From: Lota lota
Lineage: Eukaryota; Chordata; Actinopteri; Gadiformes; Lotidae
Direction: 5' to 3'
Assembly: GCA_026745465.1 (NCBI GenBank)
Contig: JACYXH010000433.1
Span: 1-64,000, forward strand
Length of the DNA stretch: 64,000 nt
In this document: positions 1 to 14,593 of the stretch, in pieces
Numbering within the stretch: the stretch's first letter is position 1
Layout: each line of letters begins with the position of its first letter
Made by a program: the position numbers and the translations under genes
The notes under the pieces: model-generated
What the model was told of the DNA's origin: nothing
The model's input: only the letters and a program-made list of their open reading frames with translations
The model's database searches: none

Positions 1-3000
1 AGCTTCCTGGTTAGGTTTAAAAACACGGCTACCCGATTAGGTTTAACAACACGGCTACATGGTTAGTTACCCGGTTAGGTTTAACAACACAGCTAACCCG
101 TTAGGTTTAACAACACTGCTACCCGGTTAGGTTTAATAACACAGCTACCCGGTTAGGTTTAACAACACAGCTACCCGATTAGGTTTAACATCACAGCTAC
201 CCGGTTATGTTTAACAATACAGCTACCCAGTTAGGTTTAACAACACAGCTACCCGGTTAGGATTAACAACACTGCTACCCTGTTAGGTTTAACAACACGG
301 CTACCCGGTTAGGATTAACAACACTGCTACCCTGTTAGGTTTAACAACACGGCTACCCTGTTAAGTTAAACAACACGGCTACCCGGTTAGCTACCCGGTT
401 AGGTTTAACAACAAAGCTACCCGGTTAGGATTAACAACACAGCTGCCCGGTTTGGTTTAACATCACAGCTAGCCTGTTAGGTTTAACAACACGGCTACCC
501 TGTTTGGTTAAACAACACGGCTACCCTGTTAGATTTAACAACACGGCTACCTGGTTAGGTTTAACAACACAGCTACCCGTTAGGATTAACAACACAGCTG
601 CCCCGTTAGGTTTAACAACTCTGCTACCCGTTAGGTTTAACAACACAGCTACCCGGTTAGGTTTAACAATACGGCTACCCGGTTTGGTACCCGGTTAGAT
701 TTAACAACACAGCTACCAGGTTAGGTTTAACAACACGGCTACCCGGTTAGGTACCAGGTTAGGTTTAACAACACGGCTACCCGGTTAGGTTTAACAACAC
801 TGCTACACTGTTAGGTTTAACAACACGGCTACCCTGTTAAGTTAAACAACACGGCTACCCGGTTAGCTACCCGGTTAGGTTTAAAAACACTGCTACACGG
901 TTAGGTTTAACAACACAGCTACCCGGTTAGGTTTAACAACACGGCTACCCGGTTAGGTTTAACAACACAGCTACCCGGTTAGGTTTAACAACACAGCTAC
1001 CCGGTTAGGTTTAACAACACATTTACCAGGATTGGTTTAACATCATAACCACCCGGTTAAGATTAACAATACAGCTACCCGGTTAGGTTTAACAACACAG
1101 CTACCCGGTAAGTTTTAACAACACAGGTACCCGGTTAGGTTTAACATCACAGCTACCCGGTTAGGTTTAACAATAAAGCTACCTGGTTTGGTTTTACAAC
1201 ACAGCTACCCGGTTAGGTTTAACAACACGGCTACCCGGTTAGTTACCCGGTTAGGTTTAACAACACAGCTACCCGGTTAGGTTAAACAACACGGCTACCC
1301 GGTTAGGTACCCGGTTAGGTTTAACAACACAGCTACCCGGTTAGGTTTAACAACACAGCTACCCGGTTTGGTTTAACAACACAGCTACCCGGTTAGGTTT
1401 AACAACACGGCTACCCGGTTAGTTACCCGGTTAGGTTTAACAACACAGCTACCAGGTTAGGTTTAACAACACGGCTACCCGGTTAGGTACCAGGTTAGGT
1501 TTAACAACACGGCTACCCGGTTAGGTTTAACAACACAGCTACCCGGTTAGGTTTAACAACACATTTACCAGGATTGGTTTAACATCATAGCTACCCGGTT
1601 AAGATTAACAATACAGCTACCCGGTTAGGTTTAACAACACAGCTACCCGGTAAGTTTTAACAACACAGGTACCCGGTTAGGTTTAACATCACAGCTACCC
1701 GGTTAGGTTTAACAATAAAGCTACCTGGTTTGGTTTTACAACACAGCTACCCGGTTAGGTTTAACAACACGGCTACCCGGTTAGGTTTAACAACACAGCT
1801 ACCCGGTTAGGTTTAACAACACGGCTACCCGGTTAGGTACCCGGTTAGGTTTAACAACACAGCTACCCAGTTAGGTTTAACAACACTGCTACCCGGTTAG
1901 GTTTAACAACACAGCTACCCGGTTAGGTTTAACAACACTGCTACCTGGTTAGGTTTAACAACACAGCTACCCGGTTAGGTTTAACAACACAGCTACCCGG
2001 TTAGGTTTAACAACACGGCTACCCGGTTAGGTTTAACAACACAGCTACCCGGTTAGGTTTAACAACACAGCTACCAGGATTGGTTTAACATCACAGCTAC
2101 CCGGTTAGGATTAACAATACAGCTACCCGGTTAGGTTTAACAACACAGCTACCCGGTAAGTTTTAACATCACAGGTACCCGGTTAGGTTTACCATCACAG
2201 CTACCCGGTTAGGTTAAACAACACAGCTACCTGGTTTGGTTTTACAACACAGCTACCCGGTTAGGTTTAACAACACGGCTACCCGGTTAGTTACCCGGTT
2301 AGGTTTAACAACACAGCTACCCGGTTAGGTTTAACAACACGGCTACCCGGTTAGGTACCCGGTTAGGTTTAACAACACAGCTACCCAGTTAGGTTTAACA
2401 ACACTGCTACCCTGTTAGGTTAAACAACACGGCTACCCGGTTAGCTACCCGGTTAGGTTTAACAACAAAGCTACCCGGTTAGGATTAACAACACGGCTAC
2501 CCTGTTTGGTTAAACAACACGGCTACCCTGTTAGATTTAACAACACGGCTACCTGGTTAGGTGTAACAACACGGCTACCCGGTAAGGTTTAATAACATGG
2601 CTACCCGGTTAGGATTAACAACACAGCTACCCGGTTAGGTTTAAAAACACTGCTACACGGTTAGGTTTAACAACACAGCTACCCGGTTAGGTTTAACAAC
2701 ACGGCTACCCGGTTAGGTTTAACAACACAGCTACCCGGTTAGGTTTAACAACACAGCTACCCGGTTAGGTTTAACAACACATTTACCAGGATTGGTTTAA
2801 CATCATAGCTACCCGGTTAAGATTAACAATACAGCTACCCGGTTAGGTTTAACAACACAGCTACCCGGTAAGTTTTAACAACACAGGTACCCGGTTAGGT
2901 TTAACATCACAGCTACCCGGTTAGGTTTAACAATAAAGCTACCTGGTTTGGTTTTACAACACAGCTACCCATTTAGGTTTAACAACACGGCTACCCGGTT

Positions 3001-6000
3001 AGTTACCCGGTTAGGTTTAACAACACAGCTACCCGGTTAGGTTTAACAACACGGCTACCCGGTTAGGTACCCGGTTAGGTTTAACAACACAGCTACCCAG
3101 TTAGGTTTAACAACACTGCTACCCGGTTAGGTTTAACAACACAGCTGCCCGGTTAGGTTTAACAACACGGCTACCCGGTTAGGTTTAACAACACAGCTTC
3201 CCAGTTACGTTTAACAACACAGCTACCCGGTTAGGTTTAACAACACAGCTACCCGATTAGGTTTAACATCACAGCTACCCGGTTAGGTTTAACAACACAG
3301 CTACCCGGTTAGGTTTAACAACACAGCTACCCGGTTAGGATTAACAACACTGCTACCCTGTTAGGTTTAACTACACGGCTACCCTGTTAAGTTAAACAAC
3401 ACGGCTACCCGGTTAGCTACCCGGTTAGGTTTAACACCAAAGCTACCCGGTTAGGATTAACAACACAGCTGCCCGGTTTGGTTTAACATCACAGCTAGCC
3501 TGTTAGGTTTAACAACACGGCTACCCTGTTTGGTTAAACAACACGGCTACCCTGTTAGATTTAACAACACGGCTACCTGGTTAGGTTTAACAACACAGCT
3601 ACCCGGTTAGGATTAACAACACAGCTGCCCGGTTAGGTTTAACAACACTGCTACCCGGTTAGGTTTAACAACACAGCTTCCCGGTTAGGTTTAACAACAC
3701 AGCTTCCCGGTTATGTTTATCAATACGGCTACCCGGTTAGGTACCCGTTTAGGTTTAGCAACACAGCTACCATATTAGGTTTAAAATCACAGCCACCCGG
3801 TTATGTTTAACAATACAGCTACACGGTTAGGTTTAACAACACAGCTACCCGGTTAGGTTTAACAATACAGATACCCGGTTTGGTTTAACAACACAGCTAC
3901 CCGGTTAGGTTTAACAACACGGCTACCCGGTTAGTTACCCGGTTAGGTTTAACACAGCTACCCGGTTAGGTTTAACAACACGGCTACCCGGTTAGGTACC
4001 AGGTTAGGCTTAACAACATGGCTACCCGGTTAGGTTTAACAACACTGCTACCCGGTTAGGTTTAACAACACAGCTACCCGGTTAGGTTTAACAACACATT
4101 TACCAGGATTGGTTTAACATCATAGCTACCCGGTTAAGATTAACAATACAGCTACCCGGTTAGGTTTAACAACACAGCTACCCGGTAAGTTTTAACAACA
4201 CAGGTACCCGGTTAGGTTTAACATCACAGCTACCCGGTTAGGTTTAACAATAAAGCTACCTGGTTTGGTTTTACAACACAGCTACCCTTTTAGGTTTAAC
4301 AACACAGCTACCCGGTTAGTTACCCGGTTAGGTTTAACAACACAGCTACCCGGTTAGGTTTAACAACACGGCTACCCGGTTAGGTACCCGGTTAGGTTTA
4401 ACAACACAGCTACCCAGTTAGGTTTAACAACATTGCAACCCGGTTAGGTTTAACAACACAGCTGCCCGGTTAGGTTTAACAACACGGCTACCCGGTTAGG
4501 TTTAACAACACAGCTTCCCGGTTACGTTTAACAACACAGCTACCCGGTTAGATTTAACAACACAGCTACCCGATTAGGTTTAACATCACAGCTACCCGGT
4601 TAGGTTTAACAACACAGCTACCCGGTTAGGTTTAACAACACAGCTACCCGGTTAGGATTAACAACACTGCTACCCTGTTAGGTTTAACTACACGGCTACC
4701 CTGTTAAGTTAAACAACAAGGCTACCCGGTTAGCTACCCGGTTAGGTTTAACACCAAAGCTACCCGGTTAGGATTAACAACACAGCTGCCCGGTTTGGTT
4801 TAACATCACAGCTAGCCTGTTAGGTTTAACAACACGGCTACCCTGTTTGGTTAAACAACACGGCTACCCTGTTAGATTTAACAACACGGCTACCTGGTTA
4901 GGTTTAACAACACAGCTACCCGGTTAGGATTAACAACACAGCTGCCCGGTTAGGTTTAACAACACTGCTACCCGGTTAGGTTTAACAACACAGCTTCCCG
5001 GTTAGGTTTAACAACACAGCTTCCCGGTTAGGTTTAACAATACGGCTACCCGCTTAGGTACCCGTTTAGGTTTAGCAACACAGCTACCATATTAGGTTTA
5101 AAATCACAGCCACCCGGTTATGTTTAACAATACAGCTACACGGTTAGGTTTAACAACACAGCTACCCGGTTAGGTTTAACAATACAGATACCCGGTTTGG
5201 TTTAACAACACAGCTACCCGGTTAGGTTTAACAACACGGCTACCCGGTTAGTTACCCAATTAGGTTTAACACAGCTACCCGGTTAGGTTTAACAACACGG
5301 CTACCCGGTTAGGTACCAGGTTAGGCTTAACAACATGGCTACCCGGTTAGGTTTAACAACACTGCTACCCTGTTAGGTTTAACAACACGGCTACCCTGTT
5401 AAGTTAAACAATACGGCTACCCGGTTAGCTACCCGGTTAGGTTTAACAACAAAGCTACCCGGTTAGGATTAACAACACAGCTGCCCGGTTAGGTTTAACA
5501 ACACGGCTACCCGGTTAGGTTTAACAACACAGCTACCCGGTTAGGTTTAACAACACAGCTACCAGGATTGGTTTAACATCACAGCTACCCGGTTAGGATT
5601 AACAATACAGCTACCCGGTTAGGTTTAACAACACAGCTACCCGGTAAGTTTTAACATCACAGGTACCCGGTTAGGTTTAACATCACAGCTACCCGGTTAG
5701 GTTTAACAATAAAGCTACCTGGTTTGGTTTTACAACACAGCTACCCGGTTAGGTTTAACAACACGGCTACCCGGTTAGTTACCCGGTTAGGTTTAACAAC
5801 ACAGCTACCCGGTTAGGTTTAACAACACGGCTACCCGGTTAGGTACCCGGTTAGGTTTAACAACACAGCTACCCAGTTAGGTTTAACAACATTGCTACCC
5901 TGTTAAGTTAAACAACACGGCTACCCGGTTAGCTACCCGGTTAGGTTTAACAACAAAGCTACCCGGTTAGGATTAACAACACGGCTACCCTGTTTGGTTA

Positions 6001-9000
6001 AACAACACGGCTACCCTGTTAGATTTAACAACACGGCTACCTGGTTAGGTGTAACAACACGGCTACCCGGTAAGGTTTAATAACATGGCTACCCGGTTAG
6101 GATTAACAACACAGCTACCCGGTTAGGTTTAAAAACACTGCTACACGGTTAGGTTTAACAACACAGCTACCCGGTTAGGTTTAACAACACGGCTACCCGG
6201 TTAGGTTTAACAACACAGCTACCCGGTTAGGTTTAACAACACAGCTACCCGGTTAGGTTTAACAACACATTTACCAGGATTGGTTTAACATCATAGCTAC
6301 CCGGTTAAGATTAACAATACAGCTACCCGGTTAGGTTTAACAACACAGCTACCCGGTAAGTTTTAACAACACAGGTACCCGGTTAGGTTTAACATCACAG
6401 CTACCCGGTTAGGTTTAACAATAAAGCTACCTGGTTTGGTTTTACAACACAGCTACCCATTTAGGTTTAACAACACGGCTACCCGGTTAGTTACCCGGTT
6501 AGGTTTAACAACACAGCTACCCAGTTAGGTTTAACAACATTGCTACCCGGTTAGGTTTAACAACACAGCTGCCCGGTTAGGTTTAACAACACGGCTACCC
6601 GGTTAGGTTTAACAACACAGCTTCCCGGTTAGGTTTAACAATACAGATACCCGGTTTGGTTTAACAACACAGCTACCCGGTTAGGTTTAACAACACGGCT
6701 ACCCGGTTAGTTACCCAATTAGGTTTAACACAGCTACCCGGTTAGGTTTAACAACACGGCTACCCGGTTAGGTACCAGGTTAGGCTTAACAACATGGCTA
6801 CCCGGTTAGGTTTAACAACACTGCTACCCTGTTAGGTTTAACAACACGGCTACCCTGTTAAGTTAAACAATACGGCTACCCGGTTAGCTACCCGGTTAGG
6901 TTTAACAACAAAGCTACCCGGTTAGGATTAACAACACAGCTGCCCGGTTAGGTTTAACAACACGGCTACCCGGTTAGGTTTAACAACACAGCTACCCGGT
7001 TAGGTTTAACAACACAGCTACCAGGATTGGTTTAACATCACAGCTACCCGGTTAGGATTAACAATACAGCTACCCGGTTAGGTTTAACAACACAGCTACC
7101 CGGTAAGTTTTAACATCACAGGTACCCGGTTAGGTTTAACATCACAGCTACCCGGTTAGGTTTAACAATAAAGCTACCTGGTTTGGTTTTACAACACAGC
7201 TACCCGGTTAGGTTTAACAACACGGCTACCCGGTTAGTTACCCGGTTAGGTTTAACAACACAGCTACCCGGTTAGGTTTAACAACACGGCTACCCGGTTA
7301 GGTACCCGGTTAGGTTTAACAACACAGCTACCCAGTTAGGTTTAACAACATTGCTACCCTGTTAAGTTAAACAACACGGCTACCCGGTTAGCTACCCGGT
7401 TAGGTTTAACAACAAAGCTACCCGGTTAGGATTAACAACACGGCTACCCTGTTTGGTTAAACAACACGGCTACCCTGTTAGATTTAACAACACGGCTACC
7501 TGGTTAGGTGTAACAACACGGCTACCCGGTAAGGTTTAATAACATGGCTACCCGGTTAGGATTAACAACACAGCTACCCGGTTAGGTTTAAAAACACTGC
7601 TACACGGTTAGGTTTAACAACACAGCTACCCGGTTAGGTTTAACAACACGGCTACCCGGTTAGGTTTAACAACACAGCTACCCGGTTAGGTTTAACAACA
7701 CAGCTACCCGGTTAGGTTTAACAACACATTTACCAGGATTGGTTTAACATCATAGCTACCCGGTTAAGATTAACAATACAGCTACCCGGTTAGGTTTAAC
7801 AACACAGCTACCCGGTAAGTTTTAACAACACAGGTACCCGGTTAGGTTTAACATCACAGCTACCCGGTTAGGTTTAACAATAAAGCTACCTGGTTTGGTT
7901 TTACAACACAGCTACCCATTTAGGTTTAACAACACGGCTACCCGGTTAGTTACCCGGTTAGGTTTAACAACACAGCTACCCAGTTAGGTTTAACAACATT
8001 GCTACCCGGTTAGGTTTAACAACACAGCTGCCCGGTTAGGTTTAACAACACGGCTACCCGGTTAGGTTTAACAACACAGCTTCCCGGTTACGTTTAACAA
8101 CACAGCTACCCGGTTAGGTTTAACAACACAGCTACCCGATTAGGTTTAACATCACAGCTACCCGGTTAGGTTTAACAACACAGCTACCCGGTTAGGTTTA
8201 ACAACACAGCTACCCGGTTAGGATTAACAACACTGCTACCCTGTTAGGTTTAACTACACGGCTACCCTGTTAAGTTAAACAACACGGCTACCCGGTTAGC
8301 TACCCGGATAGGTTTAACACCAAAGCTACCCGGTTAGGATTAACAACACAGCTGCCCGGTTTGGTTTAACATCACAGCTAGCCTGTTAGGTTTAACAACA
8401 CGGCTACCCTGTTTGGTTAAACAACACGGCTACCCTGTTAGATTTAACAACACGGCTACCTGGTTAGGTTTAACAACACAGCTACCCGGTTAGGATTAAC
8501 AACACAGCTGCCCGGTTAGGTTTAACAACACTGCTACCCGGTTAGGTACCAGGTTAGGCTTAACAACATGGCTACCCGGTTAGGTTTAACAACACTGCTA
8601 CCCGGTTAGGTTTAACAACACAGCTACCCGGTTAGGTTTAACAACACATTTACCAGGATTGGTTTAACATTATAGCTACCCGGTTAAGATTAACAATACA
8701 GCTACCCGGTTAGGTTTAACAACACAGCTACCCGGTAAGTTTTAACAACACAGGTACCCGGTTAGGTTTAACATCACAGCTACCCGGTTAGGTTTAACAA
8801 TAAAGCTACCTGGTTTGGTTTTACAACACAGCTACCCTTTTAGGTTTAACAACACAGCTACCCGGTTAGTTACCCGGTTAGGTTTAACAACACAGCTACC
8901 CGGTTAGGTTTAACAACACGGCTACCCGGTTAGGTACCCGGTTAGGTTTAACAACACAGGTACCCAGTTAGGTTTAACAACATTGCTACCCGGTTAGGTT

Positions 9001-9460
9001 TAACAACACAGCTGCCCGGTTAGGTTTAACAACACGGCTACCCGGTTAGGTTTAACAACACAGCTTCCCGGTTACGTTTAACAACACAGCTACCCGGTTA
9101 GATTTAACAACACAGCTACCCGATTAGGTTTAACATCACAGCTACCCGGTTAGGTTTAACAACACAGCTACCCGGTTAGGTTTAACAACACAGCTACCCG
9201 GTTAGGATTAACAACACTGCTACCCTGTTAGGTTTAACTACACGGCTACCCTGTTAAGTTAAACAACACGGCTACCCGGTTAGCTACCCGGTTAGGTTTA
9301 ACACCAAAGCTACCCAGTTAGGATTAACAACACAGCTGCCCGGTTTGGTTTAACATCACAGCTAGCCTGTTAGGTTTAACAACACGGCTACCCTGTTTGG
9401 TTAAACAACACGGCTACCCTGTTAGATTTAACAACACGGCTACCTGGTTAGGTTTAACAA
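1..9460. repeat. 26-bp satellite array with higher-order repeats
   Basis: The whole stretch is a tandem array of a 26-bp unit, typically acccggttaggtttaacaac followed by acagct. Variant units differ by one or two bases (acggct, ctgct, catttaccaggatt). Short 12-bp insert units (acccggttaggt, ggttagctaccc) recur. Marker variants recur at fixed distances. The variant ggtaccaggttaggcttaac is at 3995, 5312, 6771 and 8545. The variant gtgtaacaacacggctaccc is at 2561, 6049 and 7508. This gives higher-order blocks of about 1317 and 1459 bp, plus a 984-bp one near the right end. No gene is visible; the short open frames here are repeat translations. A centromeric, pericentromeric or subtelomeric location is possible but cannot be told from the sequence. 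Confidence 0.95.
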
Positions 9461-9469
9461 CATACCGGG

Positions 9470-10954
9470 TATATAAAGAATAAAAGAAATAAAGAAATAG
9501 CGATGACCAGCAGTGCAGTGGACCATAATTATTTTATTTACTGAAACAGTTTTACTTGTTATGCTGCTGTTATGTCTGTCCATGATGGCACCCATTGCAC
9601 TCCTAACCGTACCTCGATGGAGGGAAAAACTCCCTCAATTATCAAGGAAGAAACCATCAGTAGGAACGCAAAACATCTGTTCCTTCTCAAGGTTTCTTCC
9701 TTGATAAGTAGGGGAATTCTTTTTTGCCCTTTGAGGGCTTAGGGTACGGGGGTTGTATAATAGTGGCCTGTGAAGCCCTTTGTACGGCTGTGTTGAGGAT
9801 TAAAGTAGTAACATTTCCGGCAGAGGCACATAAAGGGATGTGTCCATTTGATGTAAGACTCTATCACGTGGAGAGAGCAAACCAATCACTAGAATTGTTT
9901 GCAAACAAGCTCCTTTTGTTAAGAACGGCTTGAAACTGGATTTATTCCTAAATAAGTCTGCTCCTCTCAGTCCACTTTTAATTTGGTGGGTGTCTACCAT
10001 AAGTGTTGCATTTACTCCACCTGCTGGTTCATTCCGGTATTGCTATGCCATGTGTTTAATAATGTAGCAGCATGTGTGAATAGTGAAAAAAAACGATCAG
10101 TGCAAGAAAGTCGTATCCCAGTAATTGATCAGGAACAAAGAGTTACTAGAGGTCTAAGATGTATGGGCTGAAATAACTATGATCATCCTTTATCAACCTA
10201 AATTCTCCATCCATTGTTTCTATTGGAGTGATTTCTAGACAGATCTTGTGTATATTCATATCCCTTTCATTGCTGTTACAGGATATTGTCCCTTTGGACT
10301 TTTGGCTTGGTTTAACCGATGCAGAAGTAGAAGGGACCTGGAACGGGATGGATGGAACTCCCCTGACTACAGCGTAAGACTTTGGCCTGTTTGAACACAC
10401 CAGATGACTTGGTGCAGTCCATTTCAAGGACTGCACTGCTGTGGTTTGGACAACTGCTATGAATTTCCTCAATATGTATCGTCAGCAAACCATTATCGGG
10501 TCAAGTACAAACTTAAGTCAATGTGAAAATATGAAATAAGTGAAGAATAACTTTATAATTATCTGAAAATGGGTTCAAAATCATGGAAGTAAAGAGACCC
10601 TATTAATCTATTCCTGAGGAGAACATCCACTCAGGACCAGCCCACATTCTTTTTGGTGGTCCTGACTGGTTTAGATGCAGCATGAACATGTAACATACAA
10701 CACTACTCGGAAAAACCCCATATTCATTATATATTCCTTTCAGTCATGTCTAAACCAAAAAAGAAAAGTGAATTCTATTCAATACAACTTTTTTCAGGTA
10801 CTGGGTGCATCCTCAACCAGATAACAATGGTGCAGCTCCAAATAAAGAGGAAGATTGTGTTGAGCGTTACGGAATGGGTGGATGGAATGACCTTTCGTGT
10901 CTTACTGATCGTTACTGGATCTGTGAGAAGAATCTTGATGTCAGCATTGTCTGA
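9470..10954 (+). pseudogene. C-type lectin copy Q1, 3' part only (last two CTLD exons)
   Basis: Only the last two exons of a Q-type lectin gene are present, because the satellite array replaces everything upstream of intron 4. Exon 5 is 10282-10373 (after ttacag, before gtaaga) and encodes the FWLGLTDAEVEGTW block. The usual TWKWVDG reads TWNGMDG here. Exon 6 is 10798-10954 and encodes YWVHPQPDNNG, then EEDCVE, GGWNDLSC, DRYWICEK and a stop after LDVSIV. QPD is the galactose-type motif of CTLDs and WND supplies further calcium ligands. Both exons are open and join in phase. Intron 4 (9470-10281) holds the repeat-like block and hairpin shared by all copies. Without a 5' end this copy is probably dead, unless the missing exons lie left of the satellite. 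Confidence 0.85.
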
Positions 10955-11563
10955 TCTACATGACTAATAAATGTTTTTTCTAAGGTGTTTTTGTGTAAGC
11001 CTTACTATATGTTTAACGTCAAAGCAAACAATGGGCCTCATGCAGGTACATTTGCGTATTGTCCTCTTAAAGGGGTCATATTTAGCTTTTGGGGTTTCCT
11101 TTAGTGTGTTGTAGTGTTTTATTGTCCATGTAAAAGGTCTGTTAAGTTACAAAGCTCAAAGTCTACGCCAAAGGGAGATACTCTCTCCCACAGAAAAGCC
11201 CTCTCCTGAAACGCCTGAAACGGCTCGTTTGCAGTCAGCCTTTACTTCTGAGACTTGGTGACCTCACCAACAAATACATTTGAATAAGCCCCGCCCTTCA
11301 CCGTGTTTCAATCCCCCGCGAGCCTTCCCACAATCCCTTGCCCCACGCGACAACGTATCCAACACAAAGTGAATGGGAGGCCAAACGAGAGGCCACGCGA
11401 TTGGTGGGCCGGCCTGTGAGATGTTGAGAACCACTGAGGATGAATTTATACTTCTGAGGACCCCACGATGACGCCCAAGGACTCTTATCAGTAATGGTTT
11501 TATAGGAAAATAGGAGTATGGCGAGGAGCAGCATCTGACAAACCCTCTTTCAAAAGTTATATG
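10955..11563 (+). other. 3' flank of Q1 and 125-bp promoter-side repeat module
   Basis: Just after the stop comes AATAAATG (about 10967), a possible polyadenylation signal, followed by flank shared with the other copies. From 11440 to 11563 lies a module of about 125 bp that begins tgaatttatacttctg and ends aaaagttatatg. It recurs at 14594-14716 (-), 26573-26695 (+), 34873-34995 (+), 46722-46844 (-), 47382-47504 (-), 53917-54039 (+), 57440-57562 (+) and 61324-61446 (+). It abuts the CAGTGGTGTAG terminus of the foldback repeat or lies upstream of lectin first exons. The open frame beginning MLLLAILLFSYKT on its reverse strand is carried by the repeat and I do not call it a gene. Confidence 0.7.
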
Positions 11564-14500
11564 CAGTGGTGTAGTGCAGGGTATACGCAGGTTTACTTAT
11601 TCTTCAGTCTGCAATGCGTAAACCCACTTCTAAATCCTCTCTGATGCGCATCATTCAGTAGTGTCCTGCAATCGCCATACAGTCCAGCATATGAGTATCT
11701 AATCCAATCGCATGTGAATAAATGCACATGTTCCCTAAAAAGCACCCAATAAAGAGATTATCTTCACGTAACCAGTGGCTGAAATGTACGGAGCCCCTCT
11801 GGGGTCACATGATAGAAAAGAAAACCTTGATGTTTAAAGTGAGAAGGGATTTTTAAACCGTGGCCTTGGATTCTCGTTCCATGGAATGGTTTTGTAAATC
11901 CGTTCCCTCGGATTTGGTTTGTTCTACACAGCAGGCCACATTCAGACCCACATCTTCTTCTCGTGTGCTATAGTCTAATAGAGCTGCAGCATGACATAAA
12001 GCAACTCTAACCGCTGTTTTCCAATGGTGTCCGTAAACTCAACCGAGAGAGTATATCACTGTGGTTTTCATGAATATGTTGTAAAATGTAGATATTTGTG
12101 TTCATTGTTAACAAAATATGGTTATTTTTTAACAAATCGTTTTGAATATATTTTTGAATTCTTTGAAGGATGATGATATTTGAATGTTTGTTAAAACATA
12201 ATCTCTGACTGAAACACCATGTTTGCCTCATCTTGAATGTATCTAATATTCACTCATTAGGCCTGTGTAATACCAGTAATATTTGCAAACTGAGCATCTT
12301 GACAAATGTTAATTGTATAATGGTGGCACACTCTGGTCGACACTATCCGTTGCAAAAGACAGTTTACAAATAAACTACTGTCCCATAGACTACTTACAAG
12401 GTGAGGGAATAGTTGTCAAATTGTCCTGTGTGGATGAATTTATGAATAAGGAATAGTTAACTCAAAATGCATAATTATGTAGTTGTCTCACCCTATAGTC
12501 TGTGGGCCAGTAGTGTTTGCAAAATTGCCACCTCTTCTGTGGCTAATGATATTTTCATAATGATCCTTACAACCTGAAATCAAGCAAGTGACAATGACCA
12601 AATATTACTGTCCCATTTTCAGGTGATTTAAATATGAAAGAGTAGTCTTAGGTGTCAATGTTTACAACACAACATGCTTATACTTTGCTGGACGGGCCAC
12701 TTAGAAAAAAAGAGCATAGCCACTTTTCCAGGCACCACTACACCACTGGTTATATGCTAATAATCAAAGATGAACAGAAATGGCAGCAATATTGGACCTG
12801 TCAATTAACTGGTTCTGGTCCTCAATTTACTAAACATTTGTTTTTATCTTACTCTTTATAAAAGCCAATATTAATTTGTAATTAATTTGTAATAGGTCCT
12901 CTTGTATTAAGCTGTTAGTGTTTAAAAAGGAAAGGTCCTTGAACCTTTTTCACAAGACCATCATTTTAAAAGCACAAATAGAAAAATAACAAACTTGTCA
13001 CATCTCGCCCCCTTCATTGAATACTTGTCCTTGTGTTTCCTGGTTCTGCTTGTTCCCACTCACCTTGAATGTTTTCACCTGTCCCTCATTAACAGCCCCC
13101 TCCTAGTGTATTTAGTCTGTGTGTTTCCCTTCCTTTGTGTCAAACGTTCCAGCATTACTCCTAGCAATGTTTAAGATTCTTTTTGAAAAAAATGTTTATA
13201 CCTGCCTGTTATTGCCAACTAATCCTTTGCCTTCTCCCTGCCGGATTGTTTGCCTGACCTCCTACTGATTACCCGTGTACCGAACCACTACGCTTGTCTA
13301 CTCCCTGCCGGATTGTTTGCCTGATTGTCATGATTACCCGTGTACCGACCTTTGCTTCTTAGAACAAAGGACCAGTTAATTAAAAGGTCAATTTCTGCCA
13401 TTTCTGTTCATCATCGATAATTAGAATGTACCAGTGGTTTAGTGGTGCCTGGAGAAGTGGCTATACTCTTAATCTTTTAAAGCAGCATATTTAGTTCACC
13501 TAAAAATGTGCTAGTAGTGTTTGGTCAATGTCACTTAACTTCTGCTGCTTGATTTCAGGAAGTAAGGATCATTATGAAAATAACATTAGCCACAGAAGAG
13601 GTTTAGATTTTGCAAGCAATACTGGCCCACAGCCTATAGGGTGAGACAACTACATAATTATGCTTTTTGAGTTACCTATTCCTTATTCCTAAAGCTTTCC
13701 ATCCATACAAATTGGACAACTGTTCCTTCACCTTGTAAGTAGTCTATGGGACTTCAATTTATTTTGTAAACTGTCTCTTGCAACAGATAGTGTACGCCAG
13801 AATGTGCCACCATTATACAATTGTAAAGGGGCAGTTTGCAAATATTACTGGTCCTAAACAGGCCTATTAAGTGAATATAAGATACATTCAAGATGAGGCA
13901 AACATGGTGTTTCAGTCAGAGATTAGTTTATTTTTAACAAACATTCAAATATCATAATCATTCAAAGAATTCAAAGAATTCAATAATATATTCAAATCAA
14001 TATGTTAAAAAATATAAATATTTAGTTAACATCGAACACAAATATCTACATTTGACAACATATTCATGAAAACCACAGTGATATACTCTCTCGGTTGAGT
14101 TTACGGACACCATTTGAAAACAGCGGTTGGAGTTGCTTTATGTCATGCTGCAGCTCTATTAGACTATAGCACACGAGAAGAAGATGTGGGTCTGAATGTG
14201 GCCTGCTGTGTAGAACAAACCAAATCCAAGGGAACGGATTTAAAAAACCTTACGCACAGATCGGGAATCCAAGGCTAAGGTTTAAAAATCCCTTCTCATT
14301 TTACACATTAAGGTTTTTTTTTCTATCATGTGACCCCAGAGGGGCTCTGTACATTTCATCCACAGGTTACGTGAAGATAATCTCTTTATTGGGTGCTTTT
14401 TAGGGAACATGTTCATTTAATCACATGCGATTGGATTAGATACTCATGTGCTGTACTGTATGGCTATTGCAGGACACTACAGAATGATGCGCATCAGAGA

Positions 14501-14593
14501 GGATTTAGAAGTGGGTATATGCAGACGCAATGCAGACTGAAGAATAAGTAGTTATACACCGTATACCTGCGTATACCCTGCACTACACCACTG
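11564..14593. repeat. Foldback element FB1 (inverted repeat, about 1.25-kb arms)
   Basis: The left end begins CAGTGGTGTAGTGCAGGGTA and the right end is its reverse complement (TACCCTGCACTACACCACTG, ending 14593). The left arm runs to about 12840 and the right arm from about 13355. Landmarks recur inverted: gatgcgcatcattc, gtgagacaactacataatta and gaacagaaatggcag. Between the arms is a unique spacer of about 0.5 kb containing the phrase ctccctgccggattgtttgc twice. The ends resemble hAT-type terminal repeats, but no transposase frame is present and no direct target duplication can be read, because the flanks are themselves inverted copies (gttatatg / catataac). The element sits at the centre of a larger inverted duplication of lectin sequence. 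Confidence 0.8.

Noticed and set aside
1-9460. Telomere-like array or CRISPR-like array
   Set aside because: The unit contains ggttagg but not tandem TTAGGG, and the units are contiguous without unique spacers, so it is an ordinary satellite.
11298-11534. Small frame MLLLAILLFSYKT... with a signal-peptide-like start, seen at several sites
   Set aside because: It coincides with the 125-bp repeat module in every copy, diverges right after it, and sits next to transposon-like ends.
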